64,000 nucleotides of DNA from Vulcanimicrobiota bacterium (GCA_003168375.1 PMSI01000001.1:1302001-1366000), one strand, 5' to 3'; numbered from the stretch's first letter, positions 35,312 to 44,340 are shown. Notes: generated by a model from the letters alone, not told the origin. Numbers and translations are program-made.

Positions 35312-35880
35312 GGCCGGGGCTGGTCCATCGCCGTGCTCGCTGCGATCGCCCGCTCGACGTCGGTGAGCTCGACGGTGTCGAAGCCGTTGCGCAGACCGCA
35401 GAGCAGTCCTTCGACGACGAAGAGTCCGATCAAGAGGCCCGACACGGGGAGTGCCGCATAGAGCACGGCGATCGGCGTCTCCGACGGCGTCATGTAGCTG
35501 CCGAACCCGTGCAGGAAGTTGACGTAGCCGAACACGGTCAGCACGCCGGCGACGGCGAGCATGACGGCGCGCTTGACGAGTTCCGCGACCAGCCGCGGAG
35601 TGCCGGTCCATTTGTCGCTGATCGCGCCGATGCGGAAGTTGGTGTCGCGGCGAACCGCGACCGCGCCGCCCAGGAAAATGCCCCAGATGAAGAACCCGCT
35701 CGAGAACTCTTGCGCCGACGCCAGCGGATGGTGGAGAAAGCGAAAGAGCACGTCGGCGAACTCGGAGAGCGTGAAACCGAACAAGCAGAGCCCGCAGACC
35801 GCCATGAGCACGTGCTCGAGCCGGTCGAGGGCGCGCCATTTGAGATGGCGCTGCGTCTCGAAGACGATCGCGTCGGGCAC
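35308..35880 (-). CDS. dctQ: TRAP transporter small permease (DctQ)
   Basis: A 190-residue membrane protein with four helices. It shows the DctQ family pattern RLEHVLMAVCGLCLFGFTL, FADVLFRF, SSGFFIWGIFLGGAVAVRRD and a DFxIG-like RIGAI segment. It bridges DctM and the periplasmic solute-binding protein. It starts with GTG 4 bp after dctP and overlaps dctM by 4 bp, so the three genes form one transcription unit, probably with the aldehyde dehydrogenase gene upstream. The C-terminal tail is longer than usual and acidic. Confidence 0.88.
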   Translation of the reverse strand: MPDAIVFETQRHLKWRALDRLEHVLMAVCGLCLFGFTLSEFADVLFRFLHHPLASAQEFSSGFFIWGIFLGGAVAVRRDTNFRIGAISDKWTGTPRLVAELVKRAVMLAVAGVLTVFGYVNFLHGFGSYMTPSETPIAVLYAALPVSGLLIGLFVVEGLLCGLRNGFDTVELTDVERAIAASTAMDQPRP

Positions 35881-35884
35881 GCGA

Positions 35885-36907
35885 TCAGCCCAAGGCGCGA
35901 ATCTGCTTGAGAATCTGCTCGGCGAACGGTCCGAGCGCCGTGGCTTCTTTGTCGATGATGGGGTGGGCCATGTTCGACAGGCTCTTCTTGTCGACGTTGA
36001 CGTTGACCGTGACGCTGAGCTTGCGGAGTTTGTCGAGGCTATCGCGATCGATCTCGAGCGACTTCGGCACCTCGTAGTGCTGCGCGAACGCGAATGCCTG
36101 CTCGACCCAGCGCTGCTGGTTCTTGTCGAAACTGTTCCAGGTCTTCTCGCTCACCAAGATGACGTTGTTGTTGGCCTCGTGCTGCGTCAGCGAAAGCACG
36201 GGCGCCACTTCGTAGTGCTTGTTGGCGAGATAGGTCCCGATCCCGTTCTCCGCGACCTCGACGACCCCGGTTTGCAGCGCAGTGTAGACCTGTCCGAACG
36301 GCATGTGCGTCGGGAGCGCGCCGTAGGCGTTCATGAACGCGTCTTCCGTCTTGGTCGCCTGCACGCGGACTTTCTTGCCCTTGATGTCGTTGACGCTTGC
36401 GATCGGGAACTTCGCGTACATGTTGCGCAAGCCGGTCTGCATGATCATGCCGAGCGCGATCGCGCCCGTCGCCGTCGAACGGAACAGTTTGCGCACCGTG
36501 TCGTTGATGCCGGGATCGAGCACCGACTTCTCGAGCAGCTTCTCGTCGGCGTAGAGATATTCCAGCGAGAAGACCGCGATCTGCGGGGCGATCGTCGACG
36601 CGTTCGCCGCGGCGTTGACGGTGAAGTCGACGTCGCCCGAGCGCACCTTCTGCGCGGCCTCGGGCTCGCTGCCGAGCTGTCCGCTCGGGTATCCTTGAAC
36701 TTTGAGCGCGCCTTTGCTGAGTTCGCCCAGCTTATCAGCGAATTTGTCGGCGAAGATCCCGTAGGCCGTCTCGCGCGGCTGATCGTAGGCAAAGCTGAGC
36801 GTGCGCGGCTCGGCGCCGAGCGCGATGGCAGGGAAGGCGAGGCCCGCGGCCGCCGCGGCCGAGGCACCGACGAAGCTGCGTCGCGTGAGCGAAAGACGAT
36901 CGGTCAT
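35885..36907 (-). CDS. dctP: TRAP transporter solute-binding protein (DctP)
   Basis: A 340-residue periplasmic binding protein exported with a Tat signal (LTRRSFVGASAAAAAGLAFP). The TRAP-type ligand residues lie in the region IASVNDIKGKKVRVQATKTE, with the conserved Arg, and in PFGQVYTALQTGVVEVAENG. The ATG has GGAG at a proper distance. Proteins of this type bind organic acids such as C4-dicarboxylates or aldarates. The cluster context suggests tricarballylate-, tartrate- or glucarate-like acids. It lies 8 bp downstream of the aldehyde dehydrogenase gene. Confidence 0.9.
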   Translation of the reverse strand: MTDRLSLTRRSFVGASAAAAAGLAFPAIALGAEPRTLSFAYDQPRETAYGIFADKFADKLGELSKGALKVQGYPSGQLGSEPEAAQKVRSGDVDFTVNAAANASTIAPQIAVFSLEYLYADEKLLEKSVLDPGINDTVRKLFRSTATGAIALGMIMQTGLRNMYAKFPIASVNDIKGKKVRVQATKTEDAFMNAYGALPTHMPFGQVYTALQTGVVEVAENGIGTYLANKHYEVAPVLSLTQHEANNNVILVSEKTWNSFDKNQQRWVEQAFAFAQHYEVPKSLEIDRDSLDKLRKLSVTVNVNVDKKSLSNMAHPIIDKEATALGPFAEQILKQIRALG

Positions 36908-36915
36908 GATTGCTC

Positions 36916-38388
36916 CTATTTGTCCACGCCGCCGAAGCACATGTACTTGATCTCGACCCACTCGTCGATCCCGTACCGCGAGCCTTCGCGGCCGATCCCG
37001 GACTCTTTGATGCCACCGAACGGGATCGACTCGTTGGCGATCATCGGTGTGTTGATCCCGACCATTCCGCTCTCGATCGCCTCGGCGACGCGCCACGTCC
37101 GGCCGACGTCGCGGCTGTAGAAGTACGCCGCGAGGCCGAACGGCGTGTCGTTGGCCATCGCGATCACGTCGGCTTCAGTCTTGAACGACGCGATCGCCGC
37201 AACCGGTCCGAACGTCTCCTCATTGCTCAGCCGCATCGCCGCGGTGACGCCGGTGAGGATCGTCGGCTCGTAGAACGTGCCGCCCAGCTCGTGCTGCTTC
37301 CCACCGTGCACGACCGTCGCTCCGCGCGCGCAGGCGTCCTCGACGTGTTCGGCGACCTTGGCGAAGCCTTGCTCCTCGATCAGCGGCCCCAGCGTCACGC
37401 CCTCGTCGAAGCCACGGCCCGGGCGCAGCTTGCGCACGCGCTCGGCGAGCTTCTCGACGAACGCGTCGTGCACGCCCTCCTGCACGAACAGCCGGTTCGG
37501 GCTGACGCAGACCTGGCCCGCGTTGCGAAACTTCGCGCTCATCGCGCCGGAGACCGCGGCGTCGAGGTCGGCGTCGTCGAAAACGATGAACGGCGCGTTG
37601 CCGCCCAGCTCGAGCGAGACTTTCTTCACCGTCTGCGCGCACTGCGCCATCAGCAGCTTCCCGACCGCGGTCGAACCGGTGAAGCCCAGTTTCCGCACGA
37701 TCGGGTTGGACGTCATCTCGCCGCCGATGATCGGCGCGTCCTCGGCGTCACCGGTCAGGACGTTGAACACGCCCGCCGGCATCCCGGCCTGTTCCGCGAG
37801 CGCCGCGACCGCGAGCGCGGAGAGCGGCGTCTGCTCGGCGGGCTTGAGGACGAACGTGCAGCCCGCCGCGATCGCCGGCGACGCCTTGCGCACGATCATC
37901 GCGTGGGGGAAGTTCCACGGCGTGATTCCGACGCACACGCCGATCGGCTGCTTCACGACGACCATGCGCCGGTCGTTCGCGAGCGTCGGGATCGTGTCGC
38001 CGTAGACGCGCTTCGCTTCCTCGGCGTTCCACTCCACGTACGCTGCGCCCATCGCGATCTCGCCACGCGACTCGGCGAGCGGCTTCCCTTGTTCGAGCGT
38101 CATGATGTGCGCCAGCTCGTCGGTGTGCTCGACGATCAGCTCGAACCAGCGCCGCAGGATCTTCGAGCGTTCCTTGGCGGTCGTCGCGCGCCAGCCGGGC
38201 AGCGCGGCGTTCGCCGCCTCGATCGCGCGCCGCGTCTCGGCCGTCCCGAGCCGCGCCACGTCCGCGATCCGTTCCCCGTTCGAAGGGTCGTAGACCGGGA
38301 AGGTCGCGCCGGAGTCGGCCCCGATCCAGCGTCCGCCCACATACGCGAGCGTCTTCATCAGCGTCGAGCGTTCCAGCACCGAGGTCAT
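36916..38388 (-). CDS. gabD: Succinate-semialdehyde dehydrogenase family (GabD)
   Basis: A 490-residue NAD(P)-dependent aldehyde dehydrogenase. GITPWNFPHAMIVRKASPAI, the cofactor loop GFTGSTAVGKLL, the catalytic Glu in SLELGGNAPFIVFDDADLD and the catalytic Cys in FRNAGQVCVSPNR are all present. The overall sequence is of the GabD type. It would oxidise succinate or malonate semialdehyde to the acid. Linked to an HpcH-type aldolase, it can convert the semialdehyde product to succinate. It is the first gene of the leftward TRAP operon; a hairpin and repeat-like DNA lie upstream. Confidence 0.88.
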   Translation of the reverse strand: MTSVLERSTLMKTLAYVGGRWIGADSGATFPVYDPSNGERIADVARLGTAETRRAIEAANAALPGWRATTAKERSKILRRWFELIVEHTDELAHIMTLEQGKPLAESRGEIAMGAAYVEWNAEEAKRVYGDTIPTLANDRRMVVVKQPIGVCVGITPWNFPHAMIVRKASPAIAAGCTFVLKPAEQTPLSALAVAALAEQAGMPAGVFNVLTGDAEDAPIIGGEMTSNPIVRKLGFTGSTAVGKLLMAQCAQTVKKVSLELGGNAPFIVFDDADLDAAVSGAMSAKFRNAGQVCVSPNRLFVQEGVHDAFVEKLAERVRKLRPGRGFDEGVTLGPLIEEQGFAKVAEHVEDACARGATVVHGGKQHELGGTFYEPTILTGVTAAMRLSNEETFGPVAAIASFKTEADVIAMANDTPFGLAAYFYSRDVGRTWRVAEAIESGMVGINTPMIANESIPFGGIKESGIGREGSRYGIDEWVEIKYMCFGGVDK

Positions 38389-38464
38389 GGCGGCGGCTTC
38401 CTTTCAGGGCGTCAGGCGGACCTGAACGCTTCGCGCTCCGCTCCCGGACGCCTCGGAGAAGGTT

Positions 38465-38482
38465 GGGCGGCTAACGCCGCCC
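38465..38482 (+). terminator. GC-rich hairpin
   Basis: GGGCGGC and GCCGCCC form a perfect 7-bp stem around TAAC. On the plus strand TTCCGTTT follows, so termination is plausible in that direction, but no plus-strand gene ends just before it. On the minus strand it follows the papain-like protease gene without a T run. Confidence 0.3.
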
Positions 38483-38513
38483 TTCCGTTTCATGCCGGCG
38501 CGGCACGAACTCC

Positions 38514-38580
38514 AATGTCACCCGAGCTCATGTCGACGCGCCACCAACCCAAATGTCACCCTGAGCCTGTCGAAGGGCGA
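38514..38580 (+). repeat. Two copies of a short REP-like motif
   Basis: AATGTCACCCTGAGCCTGTC followed by GAAGGG ends near 38577, and a degenerate relative (AATGTCACCCGAGCTCATGT) lies 39 bp upstream. The intact copy has CCCT/AGGG inverted ends. It resembles a short interspersed extragenic repeat often seen between genes. It sits in the gap between the gabD start and the protease gene. Confidence 0.45.
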
Positions 38581-38657
38581 ACGATCGCGCCAAACGCCGG
38601 ATCTCAACGTTCATTCCACCGTGTCACGCGTCGGGGCTTGAGCGGACGCCTCGGCGC

Positions 38658-39134
38658 CTACGTCCGCGCGTGGACCCGCCACGCGGCAGTGAGCGAGCCC
38701 TGTCCGTAGCCGGATGAGAGATCGCTCCACGACGCCGGAAACGCTCCGTAGCGCGGGTCGACGACGGCGTAACTGTCGCTCGTCACGCCGGTGAGCAAGG
38801 CGTAGTGGAACGTGCTCGAGAGGTCGAGCAGCAGCTGCACGAGCGGACCGGCTTGCAGCGCCTGACGCAGGATCGGCTCCGTCACGTTTCCCGCGGATGC
38901 CAATGGGACGGCGACCATCTTGAAGGCGCTGTAGAGCTGTGGGATGAGGCGTGCGTCAAGGGGCTTGTTGCACGCCTCGCTAGCGCCGTTCACGCAGCAG
39001 CCGGCAGCATTCAGGAACTGTCCCACGATTTCGCACTGCTCCGGCGGCGCGGAGCCGGCGCCTCGCGCGACCATGCGCGCGCAGGTCGCCCAGCACCAAT
39101 TCGTCTGCAGCTGCGTTTCGGGGACGATCGTCAC
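38658..39134 (-). CDS. Papain-like (C39/C70-type) cysteine peptidase domain protein
   Basis: A 158-residue protein. The nucleophile motif Q-x-x-N-W-C-W-A (QTNWCWATCARMV), the His in STFHYALLTGV and the Asp in YAVVDPRYG give the papain-like triad of the AvrRpt2/C39-like family. Several extra cysteines (CCVNGASEACN) suggest disulphides and export, yet no signal peptide is present in this frame. It begins with GTG 6 bp after the alpha/beta hydrolase gene, so the two are co-transcribed and perhaps co-function. The substrate is unknown. Confidence 0.7.
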   Translation of the reverse strand: MTIVPETQLQTNWCWATCARMVARGAGSAPPEQCEIVGQFLNAAGCCVNGASEACNKPLDARLIPQLYSAFKMVAVPLASAGNVTEPILRQALQAGPLVQLLLDLSSTFHYALLTGVTSDSYAVVDPRYGAFPASWSDLSSGYGQGSLTAAWRVHART

Positions 39135-39140
39135 GGGTGC

Positions 39141-40583
39141 TCAGTCGCGGGGTTCGGCGGCGCAGCCGCTGTCGCCGGTCGTCGCTGAACCGAACCGGAA
39201 GCGATTGGATCCTTGCGCTACGATATTTGGGCGTAACGCCGTATCCGACATCACGCCGCTTTTCATCATTTGCGTGATATCAGCGACGATCGTCGTACTC
39301 GCCGACCAGTAGCCGTGGCCGAGGATATCGCAACGAAAGAACGACGAATCGACGGCATTCACATTAGAGGGTAGCAGGAAAGCATCGTTGCACCCGGTGA
39401 GTCCGGCGCGGCAGTGTCCGTGCAGCAGCCGTGAAAGCTGCAGCGCCTCGTCGTGGGCGCTCGAATAGACCGTGACGCCGCGCGCAACCGACGACATCGC
39501 CGGAACGCCTTCCCAAAACGTCGTAGCATCGATGTCGGGCGCTGCGAAGACGACCTGCCCGATGCGGCCACTCAACGCCGGTTTCGCGTTGCCCAGATAC
39601 TGCAGCCCGGCGAGGACGACCCGGCTCCCCATGCTATGCGCGATGATGTGGACGGTCTTCGGTGCGTCCGGAGCACTGAGCAGGCCGACGAGGAAGTCGC
39701 GGAAATGTTCGGCGTCCCACTGGTTGTTCGACTCGTCATCGATGTAGCGGGCGGTTGCGTGTTTCGAAGGCCAGCTGTATACGATCGGCACGGCGTCGGG
39801 GGCGAGAGATGCAACGACACCGGCAGTGAGCCGCGCCGGACCACCGAAGTCGTTGTTGAACCCGTGCACGAAGACGATCGCGGTGTCGGCGGTCGGATAC
39901 GCGGTCCGCATTGCGGCGACAAAGCCGTTGAGGTCGGCGAGCGCCGCCGGCGCGGCGAGGATCGGTCCGGTCGCCGATACGAATGCGAAGTGCATGCACG
40001 CAGCTGAAACCTGACAGGCAGCGATCGGGCGGTCGTTCGTGAACGCGTTGTCGACGCTGGTGCCAGCTGCGTTTACCGTGCGGTCGGTAACGAGGAACGT
40101 CGTCCTGGGCGGCGGCGGCGCCGCGCCGCCCAGCCGAACGATGTCGCCCAACTCGATGTTGCGCTGCTGCGTGCGACCTGGCTGCAGCGACACCGTGCCC
40201 GCCGCGCGCGTGTTCGCGCGATACTGTGCCTCCAACGAATAGACGCCGGCCGAGATCGTCGGTGGTACGCCCGAGCCCGGCGCCGCATCCGCGAAGCGGT
40301 AGCTGCCGTCGGAACCGGTCAGCGTGTTCGCCACGACGTTTCCGCCACGCACGAGCCGCACGTTCGCGTGCGTTACCGGCTTGCCGCGGGCCGTGACGCG
40401 CCCCGTTACGAGCACGGTTTCGCGGATCGGCGGCGCGAGCGGGTTCACGTCTTGCACCACCTGCGGCGTCGCCGTGGGCTTCGGTCCCGGTCGAGCCGGT
40501 GTCGCTCCCATGAGCGCCAGACCGAGCACGATCGAGCCGGCGATCGTAACCGTCGCGTTCGTGCCGCGTTTGCCAAGCGTCAT
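39141..40583 (-). CDS. Secreted alpha/beta hydrolase (DUF900-type) with carboxypeptidase-regulatory-like domain
   Basis: A 480-residue exported protein. After a signal peptide, residues about 58-140 form a CarboxypepD-regulatory-like beta-sandwich (VTGRVTARGKPVTHANVRLV, SDGSYRFADA). From about residue 165 comes a DUF900-type alpha/beta hydrolase: TAIVFVHGFNNDFGG for the oxyanion hole, SWPSKH, and HIIAHSMGSRVVLAGLQYLG with the nucleophile Ser. Histidines near the C-terminus can complete the triad. The ATG was chosen because AGGGGG lies 6 nt upstream. It is followed by the papain-like protease gene. Confidence 0.78.
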   Translation of the reverse strand: MTLGKRGTNATVTIAGSIVLGLALMGATPARPGPKPTATPQVVQDVNPLAPPIRETVLVTGRVTARGKPVTHANVRLVRGGNVVANTLTGSDGSYRFADAAPGSGVPPTISAGVYSLEAQYRANTRAAGTVSLQPGRTQQRNIELGDIVRLGGAAPPPPRTTFLVTDRTVNAAGTSVDNAFTNDRPIAACQVSAACMHFAFVSATGPILAAPAALADLNGFVAAMRTAYPTADTAIVFVHGFNNDFGGPARLTAGVVASLAPDAVPIVYSWPSKHATARYIDDESNNQWDAEHFRDFLVGLLSAPDAPKTVHIIAHSMGSRVVLAGLQYLGNAKPALSGRIGQVVFAAPDIDATTFWEGVPAMSSVARGVTVYSSAHDEALQLSRLLHGHCRAGLTGCNDAFLLPSNVNAVDSSFFRCDILGHGYWSASTTIVADITQMMKSGVMSDTALRPNIVAQGSNRFRFGSATTGDSGCAAEPRD

Positions 40584-40652
40584 ATGCACCCCCTGTGTCA
40601 GAGGATCGTAGCGAGCGGAGCAACGTTCCTCCTGCCTCCGTGCCGCCCGCGG

Positions 40653-42890
40653 TTACGTCCCGGGCAGCGGACCGACGTGGAACACGTACTTCACGATCGC
40701 GCGGTCGAGCGTCGAGGTCGCGGCGGGCGTGCCGAAGTCCAGGTAGAGCTCGTTGCCGTTCGCCCAATGCCGGTGGAACGTCGCGGCGAGGTTGGTGCCG
40801 GGCGTCGCGAAGCCGCCGTTGCCGTTGATCGAGCGCAGCGAGATCGAGAAGTTCGCGTCTCGTCCCAGCGAGGCACCGAGCCCGACACGGCGCAGGAACT
40901 GCGAGTCGAGCCGACCGGTCGCGAACGAGCGCTCCCACGTCCCGTCGTACTCGAGCGTCAGTGCCAAGTGCCCGGCGAGCGGCCGCGAGGTCGTCGCGTT
41001 GAACTGGTGCAGCATCACCCCGCCGAACGGTCCCCACGCGTAGCTCCAGTCGACCGGCGCCGGCGTTCCGTCGCGATATCCGAACCCGGCGTTGAAGAAG
41101 TTGAAGCGATCGGTGCGGCCGTTGAGATAGCACGGCGCGCCGGTGAAGAAGCTGCGGAACACGACGGCTCCGCCGCAGCCCGGCCCGGCGGTCACGTCGT
41201 AGCTGCGCAGCACGCCGGTCTGCGGGCCGAAGCCGTTCAGGCTGAATCCGTTCTTGAACGTCGCGCTGAGCGTCAGCGACGTATCCGCCTGATGCACGGC
41301 ACCCGAACGGTCGGCGAAGCGGTCGTCGTAGAGCGCCAGCACCCAGTTCTTCACGCGCGTGCCGTTGCCGAGCAGAAAGATCGTTCCGGTCGGCCCGCGG
41401 ATGTCGGAGTTCGCGGTGAACCCGTCGAGCGGGTTGTAGTTCGGGCTCACGTCGACGTAGCCGGCGTTCACCTCGTAGTTCGGCTTGTGGACGTCGAGAA
41501 ACGCGTTGGTGCTGTGCGCGACGTCGCTGCGTACGCCGCCGCCGAGCGCTGTCCCCTGCTCGACCGCGTGGTCCGCCATCCAGATGAACCCGCTTTTGAG
41601 GTTGCGCCCCTCGACGCCGAACTCAGAGGTCGCATCGCTGCCGATGCCGCTGTGATGGGCCAGCACGCCGTCCGCCCAGTACAGGAACGTGCGGTCGGGC
41701 AACGCGTGCTTGAACCCGTACGCGACGTCGTCGAACAGCGAACCGGTGGTGAGATCGTAGCCGCGCGCGCTCAGCACGCCGAAGCTGTCGTTCTTGCGCG
41801 TCCCTTCGATCTTGGCGCCGCGATCGAACGGGCCGATGCTCGGCGAGTAGAAGATCAAGTTCTGCGGCGCGACGAAGCCGCCGACCGGCGCCGGATTGGG
41901 ATTGAGGAACGACGCGCCTTGCGCGAAGAACGGGCGGAACTCCGCGAGCGCGCGCCGGAACTCTTGCGGCGCGATCGTTTCCTGATCGATCTCGACGTTC
42001 GAGAAATCCGGCGCGAGCGTGCCGACGAACGTGATCGTGTCGGTCAGCGGCGCCGCGACGTCGATCCCCACCGTACGCGCGCGCTCTTCGCGAAACGATC
42101 CGTCGGCCTGGCGGAACAGCGCGCGATCGCGGCCGGCGCTGCCCAGGGCGTACAGATCCGCGCGCGGCACCCGCGTCGCCCGCGCCGTCGTCAACGTGAA
42201 CGGAGCGAGCGACGGCCAGAAGCGCACGTCGTTGAAGTTCGGCCAGCCTTGGCCGATCGGGCCGTCGTTCATGATCCCGTCGAACGCCCACGTCAGGTGA
42301 TCGCCGGTCGCGGCCAGGCCGCGCACGAAGTTGATGCGCCAGTGCTGCGGTCCGGCGTGCAGGCGCAACGCGTCAAGCGGGATCACCAGCACGGCGTCCC
42401 ACCCGTCACCCGCGATCCGAGCCGCGGCGTTCCAGGCCGGTGCGTAGCGCGCGTTTTCGCTCGCCTGCTGGTAGCGTATCCCGCGCGGCGTCGTCTCGAA
42501 GTAGTAGACCTGCGATCCGCCGCCGCTCGGATCGATCCCGATCCCGACGAAGTCGTCGATCCCGAAGCCGACGCCGTTGGTCGTCTGACTCGCCGCGATC
42601 GGGATCCCCGCCTGGACGGCATGAAAGGCGACGTACAGCGCGCGGTCGTCGTACAGCAGGTACGCGGTCGTTCCGACCGGAGCGGCGCGCCGCGTCGTGA
42701 GGTCCGCGAACCCCGAGCCCGCGGCGATCTTGCCGGCCTGCCAAGCGGGATCGGCGAGCGTCGGATCGAGCGGAAGCGGCTGCGCCGCCCGCGCAACGGC
42801 GACGGTGTCGGCGGCCGTCGTCGACGCGCCCGCGGCAGCGGCGCAGCAGAGTGCCAAGGCGGCGGCGAAGAGGGCGGCTGTGGCTCGCAT
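40653..42890 (-). CDS. Outer-membrane protein with CBM9-like and DUF5916-like domains
   Basis: A 745-residue exported protein. After a signal peptide (RATAALFAAALALCCAAAAG) comes a CBM9-like beta-sandwich of about 190 residues (LDPTLADPAWQAGKIAAG, TAYLLYDDRALYVAFHA, WDAVLVIPLDAL). The remainder is a run of amphipathic strands with aromatic ends, such as ERSFATGRLDSQFLRRVGLG, ending in an aromatic-rich strand KYVFHVGP. This is the layout of DUF5916 beta-barrel proteins. The role is unknown, possibly substrate binding at the surface. Its 5' end overlaps that of the divergent regulator gene; starts at 42890 or 42899 are both possible. Confidence 0.78.
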   Translation of the reverse strand: MRATAALFAAALALCCAAAAGASTTAADTVAVARAAQPLPLDPTLADPAWQAGKIAAGSGFADLTTRRAAPVGTTAYLLYDDRALYVAFHAVQAGIPIAASQTTNGVGFGIDDFVGIGIDPSGGGSQVYYFETTPRGIRYQQASENARYAPAWNAAARIAGDGWDAVLVIPLDALRLHAGPQHWRINFVRGLAATGDHLTWAFDGIMNDGPIGQGWPNFNDVRFWPSLAPFTLTTARATRVPRADLYALGSAGRDRALFRQADGSFREERARTVGIDVAAPLTDTITFVGTLAPDFSNVEIDQETIAPQEFRRALAEFRPFFAQGASFLNPNPAPVGGFVAPQNLIFYSPSIGPFDRGAKIEGTRKNDSFGVLSARGYDLTTGSLFDDVAYGFKHALPDRTFLYWADGVLAHHSGIGSDATSEFGVEGRNLKSGFIWMADHAVEQGTALGGGVRSDVAHSTNAFLDVHKPNYEVNAGYVDVSPNYNPLDGFTANSDIRGPTGTIFLLGNGTRVKNWVLALYDDRFADRSGAVHQADTSLTLSATFKNGFSLNGFGPQTGVLRSYDVTAGPGCGGAVVFRSFFTGAPCYLNGRTDRFNFFNAGFGYRDGTPAPVDWSYAWGPFGGVMLHQFNATTSRPLAGHLALTLEYDGTWERSFATGRLDSQFLRRVGLGASLGRDANFSISLRSINGNGGFATPGTNLAATFHRHWANGNELYLDFGTPAATSTLDRAIVKYVFHVGPLPGT

Positions 42891-44340
42891 CGGCGCCATC
42901 GTCGCAGACGACACGCGCCCGAATCTTCAAGAAGTCGTCAAACGGTACGCAATCGGCCCGTTCGAGCTCGACGCGGCTCGCGGCGTGCTCAGCCTCGACG
43001 GTGAGCCGCTCGCGCTGGGCCCGCGCGTCGTCGCGACGCTGACCGCGCTGGTCGAGCGCGCGGGCGACGTCGTCACCAAGGACGAGATCCTCGACCGCGT
43101 CTGGACCGGCCAGGACGTCTGCGAGAGCAACGTCTCGCAGAGCGTCTACACGCTGCGCAAGGTGCTGCGCGACCACGGCCTCGGCACCGCGATCGTGACC
43201 ATGCCGCGCCGCGGCTACCGTTTCACCGCGCCCGTCGAGCTTCTCGCCGAGGCGCGGCTTCCGCCGATCTTCGTGCGGCGGCAGAGCGTCGCGCCACCGC
43301 GTGGCCTCGCCGGGCGCCTGCTAACCGCGGCGTTCTCGCTCGCGCTCGTGGTGCTCGCGGCGGTCCCCGCGGCGCGGGCGGTCCCCCATGCGCCGCAACT
43401 GAGCGCTCACGGTGCGGAACTGTACCGACTAGGGCGCTACTACTGGAACCTGCGCACGCCCGCGGGCCTCGCGAAGAGCACACAGCTGTTCGCCGCGGTC
43501 GTCGCGAGCGATCCGCGCAGTCCCCTCGGTTACGCGGGCCTCGCCGACGCCGACCTCATGATCGCCGACTACCAGCACGAGCACGTCAAACCCGCCCGTT
43601 ATTTCGCACGAGCCCGCACGGAGATTCGCACCGCGCTCGCACTCGACCGCGACTCGGCGGTCGCGCACGCGTCGCTCGGGATGCTGCGCTACGCCGCCGA
43701 TCGCGACGTGCGCGGCTCCGCGGCAGAGTTCCAGCGCGCGATCGCGCTCGATCCCGGGTATGCGGTCGCGCACCACTGGTACGGAACGACGCTGTTCGAA
43801 CAGGGACGGCTCGCCGACGCGTCACGCGAGCTGCGCGCGGCGATAACGCTCGAGCCCGTCTCCGCCGCGACCGGTGCGTGGCTCGCGGAAGCCTCCTACT
43901 ATGGCGGCCGCTACGCCGACGCGATCGTCTACTCGCGCCGCGCGCTCGACCTCGATCCTCATCGCGGCGGCGCGCTGCGACGGCTGGGACTCGCATACGA
44001 GCTGGCGGGCGACCTTCCGCGAGCGATCGCGGCTTTCGAGCGTCTGCGGCGTATCGGCCCCGACGCGTCGGCCGCGCCGGCACTCCTCGCCGAGGCCTAC
44101 GCGCGAAGCGGGCGCCGCCAGGCTGCCCGTGCGGCGTTGCGCGACGCGCTGCGCCTCCATCCGCGCGACGGTGATACCGCATTCGCGATGCTCGCGCTGG
44201 GAGAGCGCAAGCGCGGCCTAGCGATTCTCGCCAGGATGCCGACCACGATGTACAAGACGCCGACACTGACCGACCCGCGTCTCGAGCCATTCCGCAGCGC
44301 GCTCCACCTGGTCAGCCGCCTCCCCGAAACGTCGAGTTAG
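42880..44340 (+). CDS. CadC-like transcriptional regulator with TPR repeats
   Basis: A 486-residue one-component regulator. The N-terminal 100 residues are an OmpR-type winged helix (YAIGPFELDAARGVLSLDGE, then VVTKDEILDRVWTGQDVCES, RRGYRFTAPVEL). One hydrophobic helix near residues 150-170 would place the rest outside the cytoplasm. It is followed by at least five TPR-like repeats of 34 residues. The only usable start in frame is the GTG used, which overlaps the divergent outer-membrane gene by about 11 bp. The regulator may control that neighbour. Confidence 0.8.
   Translation: MARIGAIVADDTRPNLQEVVKRYAIGPFELDAARGVLSLDGEPLALGPRVVATLTALVERAGDVVTKDEILDRVWTGQDVCESNVSQSVYTLRKVLRDHGLGTAIVTMPRRGYRFTAPVELLAEARLPPIFVRRQSVAPPRGLAGRLLTAAFSLALVVLAAVPAARAVPHAPQLSAHGAELYRLGRYYWNLRTPAGLAKSTQLFAAVVASDPRSPLGYAGLADADLMIADYQHEHVKPARYFARARTEIRTALALDRDSAVAHASLGMLRYAADRDVRGSAAEFQRAIALDPGYAVAHHWYGTTLFEQGRLADASRELRAAITLEPVSAATGAWLAEASYYGGRYADAIVYSRRALDLDPHRGGALRRLGLAYELAGDLPRAIAAFERLRRIGPDASAAPALLAEAYARSGRRQAARAALRDALRLHPRDGDTAFAMLALGERKRGLAILARMPTTMYKTPTLTDPRLEPFRSALHLVSRLPETSS

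Noticed and set aside
40368-43004. An 878-residue open frame on the plus strand across two minus-strand genes
   Set aside because: It crosses two unrelated real genes and the gap between them, and has shadow composition.
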